From NCBI GenBank assembly GCA_006384855.1, contig VCJN01002417.1:185036-249035 (forward strand): a DNA stretch of 64,000 nucleotides. The letters are read 5' to 3'. Below, piece after piece: positions 34,713 to 44,954 of this stretch. The position numbers were made by a program, and so were the translations under genes. The notes beneath the pieces are model-generated. The model had not been told where the DNA came from and ran no database searches. It saw only the letters and a program-made list of their open reading frames with translations. Every line of letters starts with the position of its first letter. Within the stretch, counting starts at the first letter, position 1. The stretch comes from Tetraselmis striata (lineage: Eukaryota; Chlorophyta; Chlorodendrophyceae; Chlorodendrales; Chlorodendraceae).

Positions 34713-35612
34713 TCACTGACGGCATGTCTCGCTCTCCTTCAGCTCCTGGGCCGTCCGCCGCCTCACCCTGCGCACCCTACCAGCCGCGCGTGCCTTCTCG
34801 GAAGCCTCACACACGGCGGCGCGAGTCGCGTCGTGGAACGCGTCCCTGACATGGCGGAACTCCGCCCTCACCGTGGCCGTGGTCGGGCAGAGGACTGCCC
34901 GCTGATGGGTCGCCATGCATGGGTACTTGGGGCCGCACAAAGCCGGGGTGCCGTCGCAGCAACACTCCCAGTCCGTCCGTTGGCCGCAGTCCACGCATGA
35001 CGGGCGTCCGGCCAGGACACGCACATGATAGTGCATGTGGCCGCCTCCCGCCACTGCTCGTAGTGCTCCGGTCAACATGGCGACGAGCAAGTCGGCATGT
35101 CCCGCAGGTGGCTGCGGGGCGGGTGGCGCGAGCGCAGCCTCGCTCGCCTCGACAACCCCCTCAGCCCGATCAGTCGCCTCGACCACGGCCTCCTCCGCCT
35201 CCTGACGCGGCGCACCATGCGCATCATCGTCGCCTGGCAGGGCGCCCCCCCCCCCCCCCCCGCAACGGCGCCGTCGGCGGTGGCCGACGCCGTCGTGGCG
35301 GGGTGTTGTGAGGAGGTGGCCCTGGACATAGGTGGGGCCGGCACCGCCATGTGTTGCTCCACATGCGGTGCGGTTCCTGACGCGACAGCTCCGTCGCACC
35401 AGTACCGGCGCCGGCACCCCACGCCTGCTGGGCTTACCACCAACCGGCATGTTTCCTTTGGGAGGCGGTTCATCCGCGTCGGAGGTGAGCGGCGGTGCCT
35501 GTGTGGGTGTGGATACTGCCCGGCCATTAGGGCTCCCGCCGCCTGCCGCTCCGCCGACCCACGCCGCGGCGTGTGCTGCGCCCCGCATAGTCGCCTCGAA
35601 TATATTATACAT
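34713..35612 (-). CDS. Cys-rich ORF, possible PiggyBac-type C-terminal finger
   Basis: A 299-codon open frame. Near residues 207-245 it has a dense Cys/His cluster: GRPSCVDCGQRTDWECC, then ALCGPKYPCMATH. The CxxC...C...LC...C...H order recalls the cysteine-rich tail of PiggyBac-like transposases. The N-terminal half is Gly/Pro/Arg-rich and includes a poly-Gly run from a homopolymer, so only the C-terminal third looks like protein-coding sequence. No DDE core is visible nearby, so this would be an isolated domain. It could also be chance coding in GC-rich DNA. Confidence 0.3.
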   Translation of the reverse strand: MYNIFEATMRGAAHAAAWVGGAAGGGSPNGRAVSTPTQAPPLTSDADEPPPKGNMPVGGKPSRRGVPAPVLVRRSCRVRNRTACGATHGGAGPTYVQGHLLTTPRHDGVGHRRRRRCGGGGGGALPGDDDAHGAPRQEAEEAVVEATDRAEGVVEASEAALAPPAPQPPAGHADLLVAMLTGALRAVAGGGHMHYHVRVLAGRPSCVDCGQRTDWECCCDGTPALCGPKYPCMATHQRAVLCPTTATVRAEFRHVRDAFHDATRAAVCEASEKARAAGRVRRVRRRTAQELKESETCRQ

Positions 35613-36328
35613 AACGCGGGGACGGGGGGGGGGGGGGGGGGATTCGTGCGTTTCGTATGTCGGAACGGCGTGCGAAGCTGCGGCTGGCGAAGGTGGTGGA
35701 AGTAAGCGTGGCGGCGTCGGCGGCGTATTACCGTGCGTGCATGCGTGCGCAACCCCGCGGCAGCAAGCGCCGGACTCGGCGTGTGCCGGCGGCAGAGCTG
35801 CGAAGCCATGGACACGGTACGGGATGCCAAGTCTGGCTAAGCAACTGCCGAGGCTGGCGGCTTAACCCCCATGTCCGGCGGTTGAGGGACGGAAAGTGCG
35901 TAGAAGTTGATCGGCAAAGCGGGCATATAAGCCTGGCTGTGTAAGGTTCCTATTAAGTAATGGCGGTTTGTGCAAAGTAATTCGTAGGGGTAGACCATGC
36001 AGCGCAGGTAGGGGGCGGTATAAATGAGGCCGGGCACATATACTGCTCCACGAAACGACACTGTCGCACGTGTAGTTGAATAGACGCACCCCCCCCCCCC
36101 CCCCCCCGCCCCCGCCGGGTCGGCCCGCCGACCCGCCACGGCATGTAATATCTGTCATGCATCGCCGGGGTATGTGTGAGTGGATGCCCCGCCGCCACAT
36201 CCCCCCCCCACCCCCCCCCCCCCATTTACACTTGTGCACTCATTAAGTTTGGGCTGGTTTCGGAGCAGTACATGTACGTATGTATATACATACAATGGAA
36301 CGTAGGACATGCGCGGAAAGAGGCGGGG

Positions 36329-37500
36329 CTGGCGGAGTGCGTTGGGGGTGCGTAGAGTAGCGTGTTGGTGAGATTCGGGGTGCATCGGACGCCGGATGCC
36401 CATCCACCCAGCGTAAAAGGCGCGTACGTAATATTCACACTATATATATTCACACGCAAATGTGTGAAAACCGGACATTCCGTGCCGGATGGGTGGGAAT
36501 ACGGCGTCCGATGCAGCCAAAACTCCAGCAACACGCTATCTATGCACCGCCAATGCACTCCGCCAGCACCGCCTCATTCTCTGTCGATTTCGAAAACGCC
36601 TTCATTCACATTATCCACCGCTAATTGCAATTGCCACCGTGTAATGTTGTCACGATGTGCGCACACAACAACACTTACTACCGGTCCCGACGCGGATGGA
36701 CGCGAGGCTTGCGGAGTGCGTTGGGGGTGCGTAGAGTAGCGTGCTGCAAATAATTGGGGTGCATCGGACGCCGGATGCCCATCCACCCGGCGTACAAGAC
36801 GCGTAATGTTCACACTATATTAACACACAAATGTGTGAAAACCGGACATTCCGTGCCGGATGGGTGGGAATACGGCGTCCGAGGCAGCCAAAACCCCAGC
36901 AACACGCTATTCTATGCACCGCCAATGCACTCCGCCAGCACCGCCTCATTCTCTGTCGATTTCGAAAACGCCTTCATTCACATTATCCACCGCTAATAAT
37001 TGCAATTGCCACCGTGTAATGTTGTCACGATGTGCGCACACAACATAACAACACTTACTACCGGTTCCGACGCGGATGGAGGCGAGGCTTGCGGAGCGAG
37101 TGCGTTGGGGGTGCGTGGAGTAGCGTGCTGCAAATAATTGGGGTGCATCGGACGCCGGATGCCCATCCACCCGGCGTACAAGACGCGTAATATTCACACT
37201 TTATTAACACACAAATGTGTGAAAACCGGACATTCCGTGCCGGATGGGTGGGAATACGGCGTCCGAGGCAGCCAAAACCCCAGCAACACGCTATTCTATG
37301 CACCGCCAATGCACTCCGCCAGCACCGCCTCATTCTCTGTCGATTTCGAAAACGCCTTCATTCACATTATCCACCGCTAATAATTGCAATTTCCACCGTG
37401 TAATGTTGTCACGATGAACGCACACAACAACACTTACTACCGGTTCCGACGCGGATGGAGGCGAGGCTTGCGGAGTGCACTGGCGGTGCACAGACTAGCG
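36329..37500. repeat. Foldback repeat array in unit 1 (3 copies, ~384 bp)
   Basis: Each copy is a long imperfect palindrome. The left arm is CTTGCGGAGTGCGTTGGGGG...GGTGCATCGGACGCCG...CCATCCACCCGGC. The right arm is GCCGGATGGGTGG...CGGCGTCCGA...CACGCTATTCTATGCACCG...GCACTCCGCCAGC. A ~75-bp AT-richer loop contains ATTCACACT...ATTAACACACAAATGTGTGAAAACCGG. The copies lie head to tail, with landmarks at 36375, 36754 and 37138. The structure is MITE/foldback-like. Confidence 0.85.
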
Positions 37501-37777
37501 GGAGACTAGATCCATTGTCGCTTATTTACAAGCACGGGCGGTGCTGCCAGACATGATCGTCTACGGCCGATACAATATTCACACTATATTAACATCAGTG
37601 CACACCGCCGCACAACGCTGCGCGCGCACATTCGTCGCGCACATATACGCGCGCCCTACCGCACATATTATCCCGGATTCACTCGCCGTATCCATTACGC
37701 CGTGCTACTTCAACAATTAACATTGCGAAATTACACCGACACAATGCCGCACCGACTAGCTCTTGACAATACGTGCA

Positions 37778-37785
37778 TATAAATA
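37778..37785 (+). promoter_or_regulatory. TATA box of the small basic-protein gene, unit 1
   Basis: TATAAATA, 127 bp upstream of the ATG at 37912 and conserved in all three units (48909-48916, 53606-53613). Confidence 0.5.
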
Positions 37786-37911
37786 GTAGTGGCGCGCTGC
37801 TCCTCGCCTCCGATGTGTCGTTGACTTCTGCGGAAGGCGGTCGTCGACTGGGTGTCAGTTTCTCCACCTCGCCCCCCCCCCCCCCCCCCCCCCTTCACCG
37901 CTCACAGCGCC

Positions 37912-38473
37912 ATGGCAGACCTCGCCCCCCCGGGCAAAAGTGGGCGGCGAGCCTTGTTGTCCGCGCCGCCGGCATCGAGGAGGACGAGAAAGACATGAGG
38001 AAACGCGTGACAAGGTTGGCGCGCAACAAAACACTCCATCCTCCACATTAGCACGCACCCACTCGTGGCTAAATTGTGCCGCGCGCAGGTTCGTCCGGGA
38101 GCGCCGTAAGGCCCACCTCAACGCCAAGGCTTCCACAGTGCCAGCGGCGCAACTCGCGGTGGCCGAGGAGGCCGCATCCTCAGCCGCTTAAAGGCGAAAC
38201 GATTGTGGCTGGTTGTGGGCGTGTGGGCACAGGGGGCGTCCCGACGCCAAGGTAAGGAAGCTCATGGCGGCGTCGTCGACGGCACAGCCTCCCGGGGTGG
38301 TGAAGACACTGACGGATGACAAGAAGCGGAAGAGGCCAGTGAAGAAGCGCCGAGGTAAGAAACTGGCGGTCGCGGAGTCGGAGGCGCAGGCGGAGGCGGA
38401 GGCGGAGGCGGAGGCAGCGAGATCGTCGAAGCGGAGGGTCCCCCGGGCACGCAAGAACAAGAACAAGCAGTAG
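37912..38473 (+). CDS. Small basic nuclear-type protein gene, unit 1
   Basis: A TATA box and poly(C) run precede the ATG at 37912 (MADLAPPG). A seven-C run then appears to need one base of correction to enter the frame WAASLVVRAAGIEEDEKD. That frame splices in phase from GTGACAAG-GTTGGC to CGCGCAG-GTTCGTCC, giving RVTRFVRERRKAHLNAK and stopping at the TAA near 38190. A further open piece at 38264-38473 begins MAASSTAQPPGVVKT and has a clear bipartite-type basic motif, KKRKRPVKKRRGKK, an Ala-Glu repeat and a KNKNKQ end. Whether both pieces belong to one transcript is unknown. No family is recognised. Confidence 0.35.
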
Positions 38474-38591
38474 CCCCCGCCCCCTTACCCCCCTCCCCTC
38501 ACTCCCCCGGCGGGAGCGGCGGGCGGCGGCGGGCGGCGGGGGGGGGGGGTGGGGGGACCACGCCCGCCCGCCTCCCCCCCCCCCCCCCCTC

Positions 38592-39003
38592 TGCTATACT
38601 CCATTTCCCTATAGCCATAATGTTCTGCTATACTAGCAGGTATAACTCCCCGCAAAGGTAGTACGACTACGCATCCGCGGAGTCGCTGTACATATTAGTA
38701 TTGCGGGCGTAAATATTAGTAGTATAAGGCCGAAGACTGTTCTGGAATTCTCTAGAGTTCTCTGACTCAAGCCTTACGTGGCTAACACAGCACGGGTATT
38801 CCATGACACCCGGCTAACATAGCACAGGTATGACTATGACCTCGGCGGGTATAAATACCGACCCGGACTAGTCTACTAAGAGAATTCAGAGACAGAACTA
38901 TAACCCAGGAACCCCTGTAACCAGAAGAGATTGGCCATACTTTCTAAATCCTTCCGCTGCATCCTAAAGGGCCTAAAGAACAGGCTTAAACTAGAGCTTA
39001 ACA
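38592..39003 (+). repeat. 5' LTR
   Basis: 412 bp from TGCTATACTCC to GAGCTTAACA. TATAAATA at 38850-38857 suggests transcription starts near 38880, leaving about 120 bp of R-U5. Confidence 0.95.
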
Positions 39004-39005
39004 CT

Positions 39006-39017
39006 TGGTTTCGGAGC
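39006..39017 (+). promoter_or_regulatory. Primer-binding site
   Basis: TGGTTTCGGAGC, two bases after the LTR. It resembles the initiator-tRNA-Met complementary site TGGTATCAGAGC with two differences. Confidence 0.7.
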
Positions 39018-39042
39018 TTAGACAGCGGTAAGCGACGTAAAG

Positions 39043-40203
39043 ATGGCTACACCAGGAGAGACACCACCTGAGGACAGCGGAAGCTTTCCGGTAGCGGCCA
39101 CTGCCGGCGAAGCACAGCCGATTCCGCTCGAAGGAGGTCAAGAGGGCACGCAACCGACCCTCGCAACCATGATGAGCATGCTTCAACGACTAGCCGACCG
39201 AGTCGAGACTATGTCGACGGAGCAAGCGAGGATGCAAGATGTAGCGCAAGCTACAACGGCGGCAACGGCGGAGATTCGCCGCTTGGACGAGTACGTGCGA
39301 CAAGGCTTCAGTCATTTCGACGACCGAGTGAACCGGAGCCGAGTTGTAGAGCAGCAGATGCGAGACCAGCTTCGTTCTGCCCGGACCAACGACATGCCTG
39401 GGCTCATGCCGAGCGATGTGAAACCAGCGAAGATCGAGAAGCTATCGACTACGAATATCGACGAGCTACGGAACTGGTTTCGTCATGCACGGGGTTACCT
39501 GAAATATCACAACGTAAACCCGGAGGAACCTCGTAGCGTGTACTGGGCATCTGGCTATTTTCACGGACCCGTATCCAAGTGGTGGTACGCGCAAGTGGCG
39601 AGTACGCACGACGAAATTGGCGGCGGTTTTACCGGTATTACGCACATGGAGGCGGCACTAATCACCGAATTCTGTGGACGTACACCGGCGAAGCAAGCTC
39701 GTATCAATCTGGATCGCGCGACACAGCGGACTACAGTACAGAAGTACGCGAATTATTTCCGCGAGCAACTACTGGAGTTACCACATCGCCACGAGGAAGA
39801 TAATGTACATGACTTCCAGCGCGGACTGAAACCCCATATTCGAAAGGAAGTTGCCCTGAAAAACCCTAAGACCCTGGCAGAAGCTGTACAGGCAGCTCTG
39901 GCTGTTGAAGCTGCGGAGCGGGAGACAGATGTGCACCGCGAGATCCGTCGCGAGCGCCTAAACATCATGGACGACGATGGCGACGACGACGAGCAGTATT
40001 ACAGCAGTGCTGAGGGTGAGGCTACAGAACAAGAAGACGACCTGTTGATGGCGCGGCGATTGACCGAGGAGGAGTTTGAGAGATTTAAGAAGGAAGGTCG
40101 CTGCTTTATCTGCAGGGCGAAAGGTCATGTTGCGTCCGCGTGCCCGAGCAAGAAGAAGAAGATTTCTGAATATCGACCCAGAAAGACCCGGCCGGGAAAC
40201 TAA
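39043..40203 (+). CDS. gag: Gag polyprotein
   Basis: 386 residues. The N-terminal third is Glu/Gln-rich with coiled-coil character (MMSMLQRLADRVETM). The central part (about residues 140-270) fits the Retrotrans_gag capsid domain, including the Trp-rich segment YFHGPVSKWWYAQV. A single zinc knuckle CFICRAKGHVASAC (CX2CX4HX4C) lies near residue 360, followed by a Lys-rich tail. The frame ends at UAA 40201-40203, directly after a slippery heptamer. The role is capsid assembly and RNA packaging in the cytoplasm. This frame has no breaks. Confidence 0.93.
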   Translation: MATPGETPPEDSGSFPVAATAGEAQPIPLEGGQEGTQPTLATMMSMLQRLADRVETMSTEQARMQDVAQATTAATAEIRRLDEYVRQGFSHFDDRVNRSRVVEQQMRDQLRSARTNDMPGLMPSDVKPAKIEKLSTTNIDELRNWFRHARGYLKYHNVNPEEPRSVYWASGYFHGPVSKWWYAQVASTHDEIGGGFTGITHMEAALITEFCGRTPAKQARINLDRATQRTTVQKYANYFREQLLELPHRHEEDNVHDFQRGLKPHIRKEVALKNPKTLAEAVQAALAVEAAERETDVHREIRRERLNIMDDDGDDDEQYYSSAEGEATEQEDDLLMARRLTEEEFERFKKEGRCFICRAKGHVASACPSKKKKISEYRPRKTRPGN

Positions 40204-40240
40204 GACGTGAGTCGGCCGCGCGCGGCGCGCGACAGGGTGA
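40194..40240 (+). promoter_or_regulatory. -1 ribosomal frameshift signal between gag and pol
   Basis: GGGAAAC at 40194-40200 reads G-GGA-AAC in the gag frame, a textbook X-XXY-YYZ heptamer, and is followed at once by the gag UAA. The pol frame is exactly the -1 frame (CTA at 40200) and is open from there. Ten bases further on, GTCGGCCGCGCGCGGC...GCGAC can form a very GC-rich stem-loop. Confidence 0.75.
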
Positions 40241-43200
40241 AGGACTGTCCCCTAAAACGGCTCGCGAGACTACAGAAGTACAGCCCTCGTATCCTCGAAC
40301 GACACTGAGGCCTGATTTCCTCCACAAGGATTTCAGCGACTGGATGGTACATCGCGAATTATTTCACGAGTACACGAAGAAATACGGACCCTGCGACCTG
40401 GACGGAGCTTGCGATAATGACGGCCTGAATTCTCAAGTTTCTGGTAGTTTTTGCTGTCCGACGCGCCCATTTCAGGAACAGGATCTCGGAGAATATCGGC
40501 GTATTTGGCTAAATGCCCCGTATGACCGAATTGAAGAATTTTTGGGCCACTACCTTCGACAGAAGTTATTGCATCCGCATCTACGAGCAATTATTGTGGT
40601 CCCAAAATGGTCGCGTAAGCCGTGGTTTCGACTACTTAGAAATTTTCGTCTGGTGGATGAGTTGCCAGCGGAGACTTCTGTGTTTACGTGCCCAACGAAC
40701 GATGGCATAGAAGGTGCGAGACAAGATGTTGGCCCCACTCGATGGGCAACACAGATCTACGCTGACGATGGCGCCGGCGTACGGTTTCTACCGCAGCACC
40801 TGAGAACCCCACCGAAGCCTGAGTGGACGCACTCGAAGGTTCTAGTAACCGATGGAAGGCGAGTGCTTCTGACTGTAGAAGACAGCGGACTGATTTGGTT
40901 TCCGGAAGGCAAGCGCGGCAACACGGACGCGACGCCGGAGACAACAGCAGTACGACGATTACTCGAGCAAACTGGGTACCGGGTACAGGAGAGCAATCTA
41001 CGGTACCTCGGCACTCAGCGGACGGGAGACAACCGGTGTCCCGTATACCTGTATCGCGTTCGTCGTAATACTGTACCTACGAAGACCCCTTTGAACCGTG
41101 CATTATGGACAACCTGGAAGAAATTATTGGAGGCACGAAGTACGGGTTATCTGGAGACGGAGACAGTACGCTACCCACTACGGTACGAAAGCTTCGGCGA
41201 ACAAATTGATGAATATGTCAACCGTAACGTCCGACTACCTGGCGAAGACTCCACATCGCGTTTGTGCAACGTATCTTCACCGAGTGGTACCCGACTGCTG
41301 ACTATTACTGGCGAATTGCGAGGACGACACTGTAAAATACTGGTGGACTCTGGTGCAACCGAAAATTTTGCGAGTACCGAATGGGTGCAATTGCATCAGT
41401 GCCCTACAGTATCCGGAGGAAAACACCGTATAAAACTGGCGAACGGCAGTATGAGTACCAGTACCAAACGGCTGAGGAGCGAAGTACTTACCGTAGGAGC
41501 TTTCGACTATAAATTGGACGCTATAGTTACAGACCTGGAGAAATTCGACATTATTCTCGGACAACCTTGGCTGGAAACAGTTAATCCTGACATCGACTGG
41601 ACTGCTAAAATTATCAAACACCGGAAGACTGGACAACGCATTGCTACAGCGGAACAGTATACAGTACCTACGACGGTTTACCATCTGGACGCGGCTAAGA
41701 TGGCGAAGGAGCTGAGGAAGAGTCGCGGCGAGGAACCGTTTGGTGTTGCGGTACGCGAGGTGTTCGATGCGGTAGCTGAGCTGCGCACGGACCAGTCGAC
41801 CGAGTGGACCGAGGAGCTCAAGGAGTCCCTTATGGAGTTTGCAGACATCATCGCGGAGCCTACTGACCTGCCACCGGAGCGCGAGTTCGACTTTGAGATC
41901 AACCTGGAGAGTGATGAACCCCCCAAAGAACGAACGTACCGTATGTCACCAGCGGAGTTGCAGGAGGTACGGTCACAACTGGAGGAATTGTTGGCAAAAG
42001 GGTGGATTCGTCCGTCCAAGTCAAACTACGGCGCCCCAATTTTATTTGTGCGTAAGAAAGACGGCACTCTGCGTATGTGTGTGGACTACCGTAAATTGAA
42101 TGACCTTACGAAGAAAGACCGGACCCCGCTTCCTCGTATCGACGAATTATTGGACTCATTGCATGGTGCGACTATTTTCAGTACTCTGGACCTGTACAAA
42201 GGCTACCATCAAGTACGAATTAAACCGGAAGACATCCACAAAACAGCGTTCCGGACACACTATGGACTCTACGAGTACTGTGTGTTACCTTTCGGCTTGA
42301 CAAACGCCCCAGCTGGATTCCAGACTATGATGAACCGTGTTTTGAGCCCATATCTCGGCAAATTCTGCGTGGTATACCTGGACGACGTGCTGATCTACAG
42401 CAAGACAGCTCAAGAGCATCTCGAGCACATCAGATTGGTGCTACGGGAGTTGCAACGACACCACTTGCATATCAAGCTGTCGAAGTGTTCGTTCGGCCGT
42501 ACTAGCGTGGAGTTTTTGGGCCATATCGTCGAAGCAGGACAGATCAAGATGGACCCCCGGAAGGTGGAAGCAGTTCAACAGTGGCCCGTGCCGAAGACAG
42601 TAAAGGACGTACGAGGTTTTCTCGGCCTTGCTGGCTATTACCGCAAGTTCATCCATAACTTCGCGGCTATTGCGGCGCCACTACATGACCTGACGAAGAA
42701 TCAACCGGAGTTTGTGTGGACGCCTCGTGCTGATGCGGCGTTTCGTGCATTAAAGGACGCAATGGTACGAGCACCTGTACTGAGTATACCGGACACATCT
42801 GCGGACGCCCGTTACACATTGTATACAGATGCTTCTGGATTTGCAGTGGGAGCTGTGCTGCTGCAAGATCAAGGCTCAGGACTTCGACCTGTCGCGTACC
42901 ATGCACGCAAGATGAACAAACACGAAGTTCACTACCCGGTACATGAGCAAGAGTTGTTAGCGGTTCGTGATGCACTCATCAAGTTCCGATGCTACCTTGA
43001 TGGAGCGGCGGGCTTTACGGTCATCACCGACCATGACACACTACGGCACTTCTTTCGCCAACGCGATTTGTCGACGCGGCAAGTACGATGGCTGCAAGTG
43101 TTTGCGCCTTACCAACGACATATGGACATCGTCTACAAGCGAGGAGCTGCCAATCATGCGGACGCCCTCTCTCGGCGACCCGACTTGAAGGATGCGCTAC

Positions 43201-43307
43201 AGAAGAGATTGGCCATACTTTCTAAATCCTTCCGCTGCATCCTAAAGGGCCTAAAGAACAGGCTTAAGCTAGAGCCTAACACTTGGTTTCGGAGCAACAG
43301 AAGCTAG
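40200..43307 (+). CDS. pol: Pol polyprotein, first part (Dam-like, Nudix-like, protease, RT, RNase H)
   Basis: Entered by -1 frameshift; the first internal Met is at 40344 (numbering from there). Residues 14-115 form a module like the Dam/DIRS-type adenine methyltransferase (CDLDGACDNDG, then WLNAPYDRIEEF with NAPY in the NPPY position, then IIVVPKW). Residues 164-240 look Nudix-like, with a box GKRGNTDATPETTAVRRLLE that keeps R and one E but lacks other catalytic acids. An aspartic protease carries VDSGATENF (335). RT has LDLYKGYHQV and the catalytic VVYLDDVLIYS (near 677), and RNase H has LYTDASG (near 827) and ADALSR. After ADALSRRPDLKDALQ the frame enters a 98-bp U5/PBS fragment and stops at 43307, losing integrase. 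Confidence 0.93.
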   Translation, partial: LRRESAARGARQGEGLSPKTARETTEVQPSYPRTTLRPDFLHKDFSDWMVHRELFHEYTKKYGPCDLDGACDNDGLNSQVSGSFCCPTRPFQEQDLGEYRRIWLNAPYDRIEEFLGHYLRQKLLHPHLRAIIVVPKWSRKPWFRLLRNFRLVDELPAETSVFTCPTNDGIEGARQDVGPTRWATQIYADDGAGVRFLPQHLRTPPKPEWTHSKVLVTDGRRVLLTVEDSGLIWFPEGKRGNTDATPETTAVRRLLEQTGYRVQESNLRYLGTQRTGDNRCPVYLYRVRRNTVPTKTPLNRALWTTWKKLLEARSTGYLETETVRYPLRYESFGEQIDEYVNRNVRLPGEDSTSRLCNVSSPSGTRLLTITGELRGRHCKILVDSGATENFASTEWVQLHQCPTVSGGKHRIKLANGSMSTSTKRLRSEVLTVGAFDYKLDAIVTDLEKFDIILGQPWLETVNPDIDWTAKIIKHRKTGQRIATAEQYTVPTTVYHLDAAKMAKELRKSRGEEPFGVAVREVFDAVAELRTDQSTEWTEELKESLMEFADIIAEPTDLPPEREFDFEINLESDEPPKERTYRMSPAELQEVRSQLEELLAKGWIRPSKSNYGAPILFVRKKDGTLRMCVDYRKLNDLTKKDRTPLPRIDELLDSLHGATIFSTLDLYKGYHQVRIKPEDIHKTAFRTHYGLYEYCVLPFGLTNAPAGFQTMMNRVLSPYLGKFCVVYLDDVLIYSKTAQEHLEHIRLVLRELQRHHLHIKLSKCSFGRTSVEFLGHIVEAGQIKMDPRKVEAVQQWPVPKTVKDVRGFLGLAGYYRKFIHNFAAIAAPLHDLTKNQPEFVWTPRADAAFRALKDAMVRAPVLSIPDTSADARYTLYTDASGFAVGAVLLQDQGSGLRPVAYHARKMNKHEVHYPVHEQELLAVRDALIKFRCYLDGAAGFTVITDHDTLRHFFRQRDLSTRQVRWLQVFAPYQRHMDIVYKRGAANHADALSRRPDLKDALQKRLAILSKSFRCILKGLKNRLKLEPNTWFRSNRS
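43199..43303 (+). repeat. 98-bp internal U5-PBS fragment with ACAGAAG direct repeats
   Basis: The 76 bp from AGATTGGCCATAC to the LTR end, plus CTTGGTTTCGGAGC (primer-binding site), are copied here. Flanking ACAGAAG repeats lie at 43199-43205 and 43297-43303. The last 90 bp of shared sequence correspond to 38928-39017. The 98-bp length shifts the frame; without it RNase H and integrase are in the same frame. Confidence 0.9.
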
Positions 43308-44887
43308 ATCTGCTGAACAACTGGTCAGAAGACGAGGCTGACTGCGAAATAAATTCAGTTTTATTTGCTATGGAGTCGCGACTACAAGCGGACAACAAAT
43401 TTTACGACGAAATCAAGACCGCATATGACTCCGACGAGTACCTGAAATCGCGGAAAGCTTTACCATCCTGGCTAGTACGTCACAGTAATGGTCTACTGTA
43501 CGCCTACGGCTCACGACTTTACGTACCAAATGTGGCGGACCTGCGACAACGAGCACTGTACGAACTACATGACGCGCCTACTGCTGGACACCCAGGAGGA
43601 CGACGACTACTGGCGCGTACTGTGGAACTGTACTGGTGGCCCCGTATGAAACAGACTGTCACTAACTACGTGCGACGCTGCCCTACCTGTCAACGTACTA
43701 AGGCGGCCCGGCATAAGCCATACGGCTTACTTCAGCCCCATGACGTACCGTCACGACCATTTGAGGTAATATCCCTGGATTTAATCACAGATCTTCCGGA
43801 GTGCCAGGGGTATGACTCAGTAGTGGTTTTCGTATGTCTACTGTCAAAGCGAGTAATTGTTGAGCCAACTACGAAGACAGTTACTGCTGAAGGCCTGGCG
43901 GAGATTATGCATCGCTCAGTTTTTCGTCATTTCGGCCTACCGGCTAAACTCATCTCTGACCGAGACCCCAGATTTATGTCGGAATTCTGGCAAGATATGT
44001 TCAAGACCATGGGTACTAAGCTGAACATCTCTACAGCTTTTCATCCAGCAACCGATGGCCAGACGGAACGCACAAACCAAACTTGGGAGCAAGTGCTACG
44101 CTGCTACGTGCACCCCCTGCACGATGATTGGGTCAACCACCTCACCAACGTGGAGTTTGCGATCAACGCTGCTCAGTCGACTTCGACTACTATGTCCCCT
44201 TTCAAGGCGACTTTGGGATTCGAGCCGACTACACCTGCTACTACTCAACTCGCAACCGAGCCGACTCGAGCTCTTCCGGAACACGTCAAGTATGTACAGG
44301 AGCTTCATCGCTTCGCGCATGATTGCGTACTGGAGGCTCAAACTCGTATGCAGACTGCAGCTAATCGTAAACGACTACCCGTACCATTCAAGACCGGCGA
44401 CAGAGTTAAGCTGAAAGCGTCTCATCTGAAGTTTATTCAGCAACCCTATGCTAAGCTACGCGATCGCTACGTGGGCCCCTTCGTCATTACAGAGCAGATC
44501 TCGCCAGTTGCTTTCCGATTGCAACTACCTGCGGGCGTACGAGTCCACGACGTGGTGCACGCGAGTATGCTGGAAAAGTGGTATGACGACCTTGACCAAC
44601 CGGCGAAGTCTGAACGAGTACCGATTGTCCACGACGCAAACCGATTCCATGTTCAGGACATACTCGATGTTGCCTTCAACAACAATGGCACTGGACTACT
44701 GTTTCGAGTGCGATGGGCGTTCCCGTACAACGTACCAAGCGAAGACACCTGGGAGCCCCTACGCGGAGTCAAGCACCTGGACATTTTCCGGTCGTTCTTA
44801 CTGTCTAAACCATACCGACAGTTTACTGAGAGCCCAGACTTCATTCGGTTCCGGAATCGCTACCCAAGCCGAGTACCTTCCGCCTAA
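43297..44887 (+). CDS. pol: Pol polyprotein, second part (integrase and chromodomain)
   Basis: Open from before the end of the internal fragment to a stop at 44887. The HHCC zinc-binding domain is visible (ELHDAPTAGHPGG ... CPTCQRTK), then the integrase core with the three acidic positions in SLDLITDL, ISDRDPRF and DGQTERTNQ. A C-terminal chromodomain follows: FHVQDILDVAF, LLFRVRWAFP and TWEPLRG, with the expected aromatic residues. Chromodomains in this position target chromoviruses to chromatin marks in other lineages. It has no start codon of its own. In this copy it could be made only if the 98-bp insert is bypassed. Confidence 0.92.
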
Positions 44888-44954
44888 ACTTCAAAATCAA
44901 GACTGTAGTTTCCTGTAGTTCTGTGACACCTGCACAGCGAGGACGCTTGTGCTT

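Noticed and set aside
35072-35830. Additional long frames in 35.0-35.9 kb on both strands
   Set aside because: They are GC-rich, low-complexity sequence without stops. Only the Cys-rich minus frame has a recognisable pattern.
38188-38466. Minus-strand Ala/Ser and Pro-rich frames opposite the Lys-rich gene (also in units 2 and 3)
   Set aside because: They are the complement of the Ala-Glu repeat and basic motif on the plus strand.
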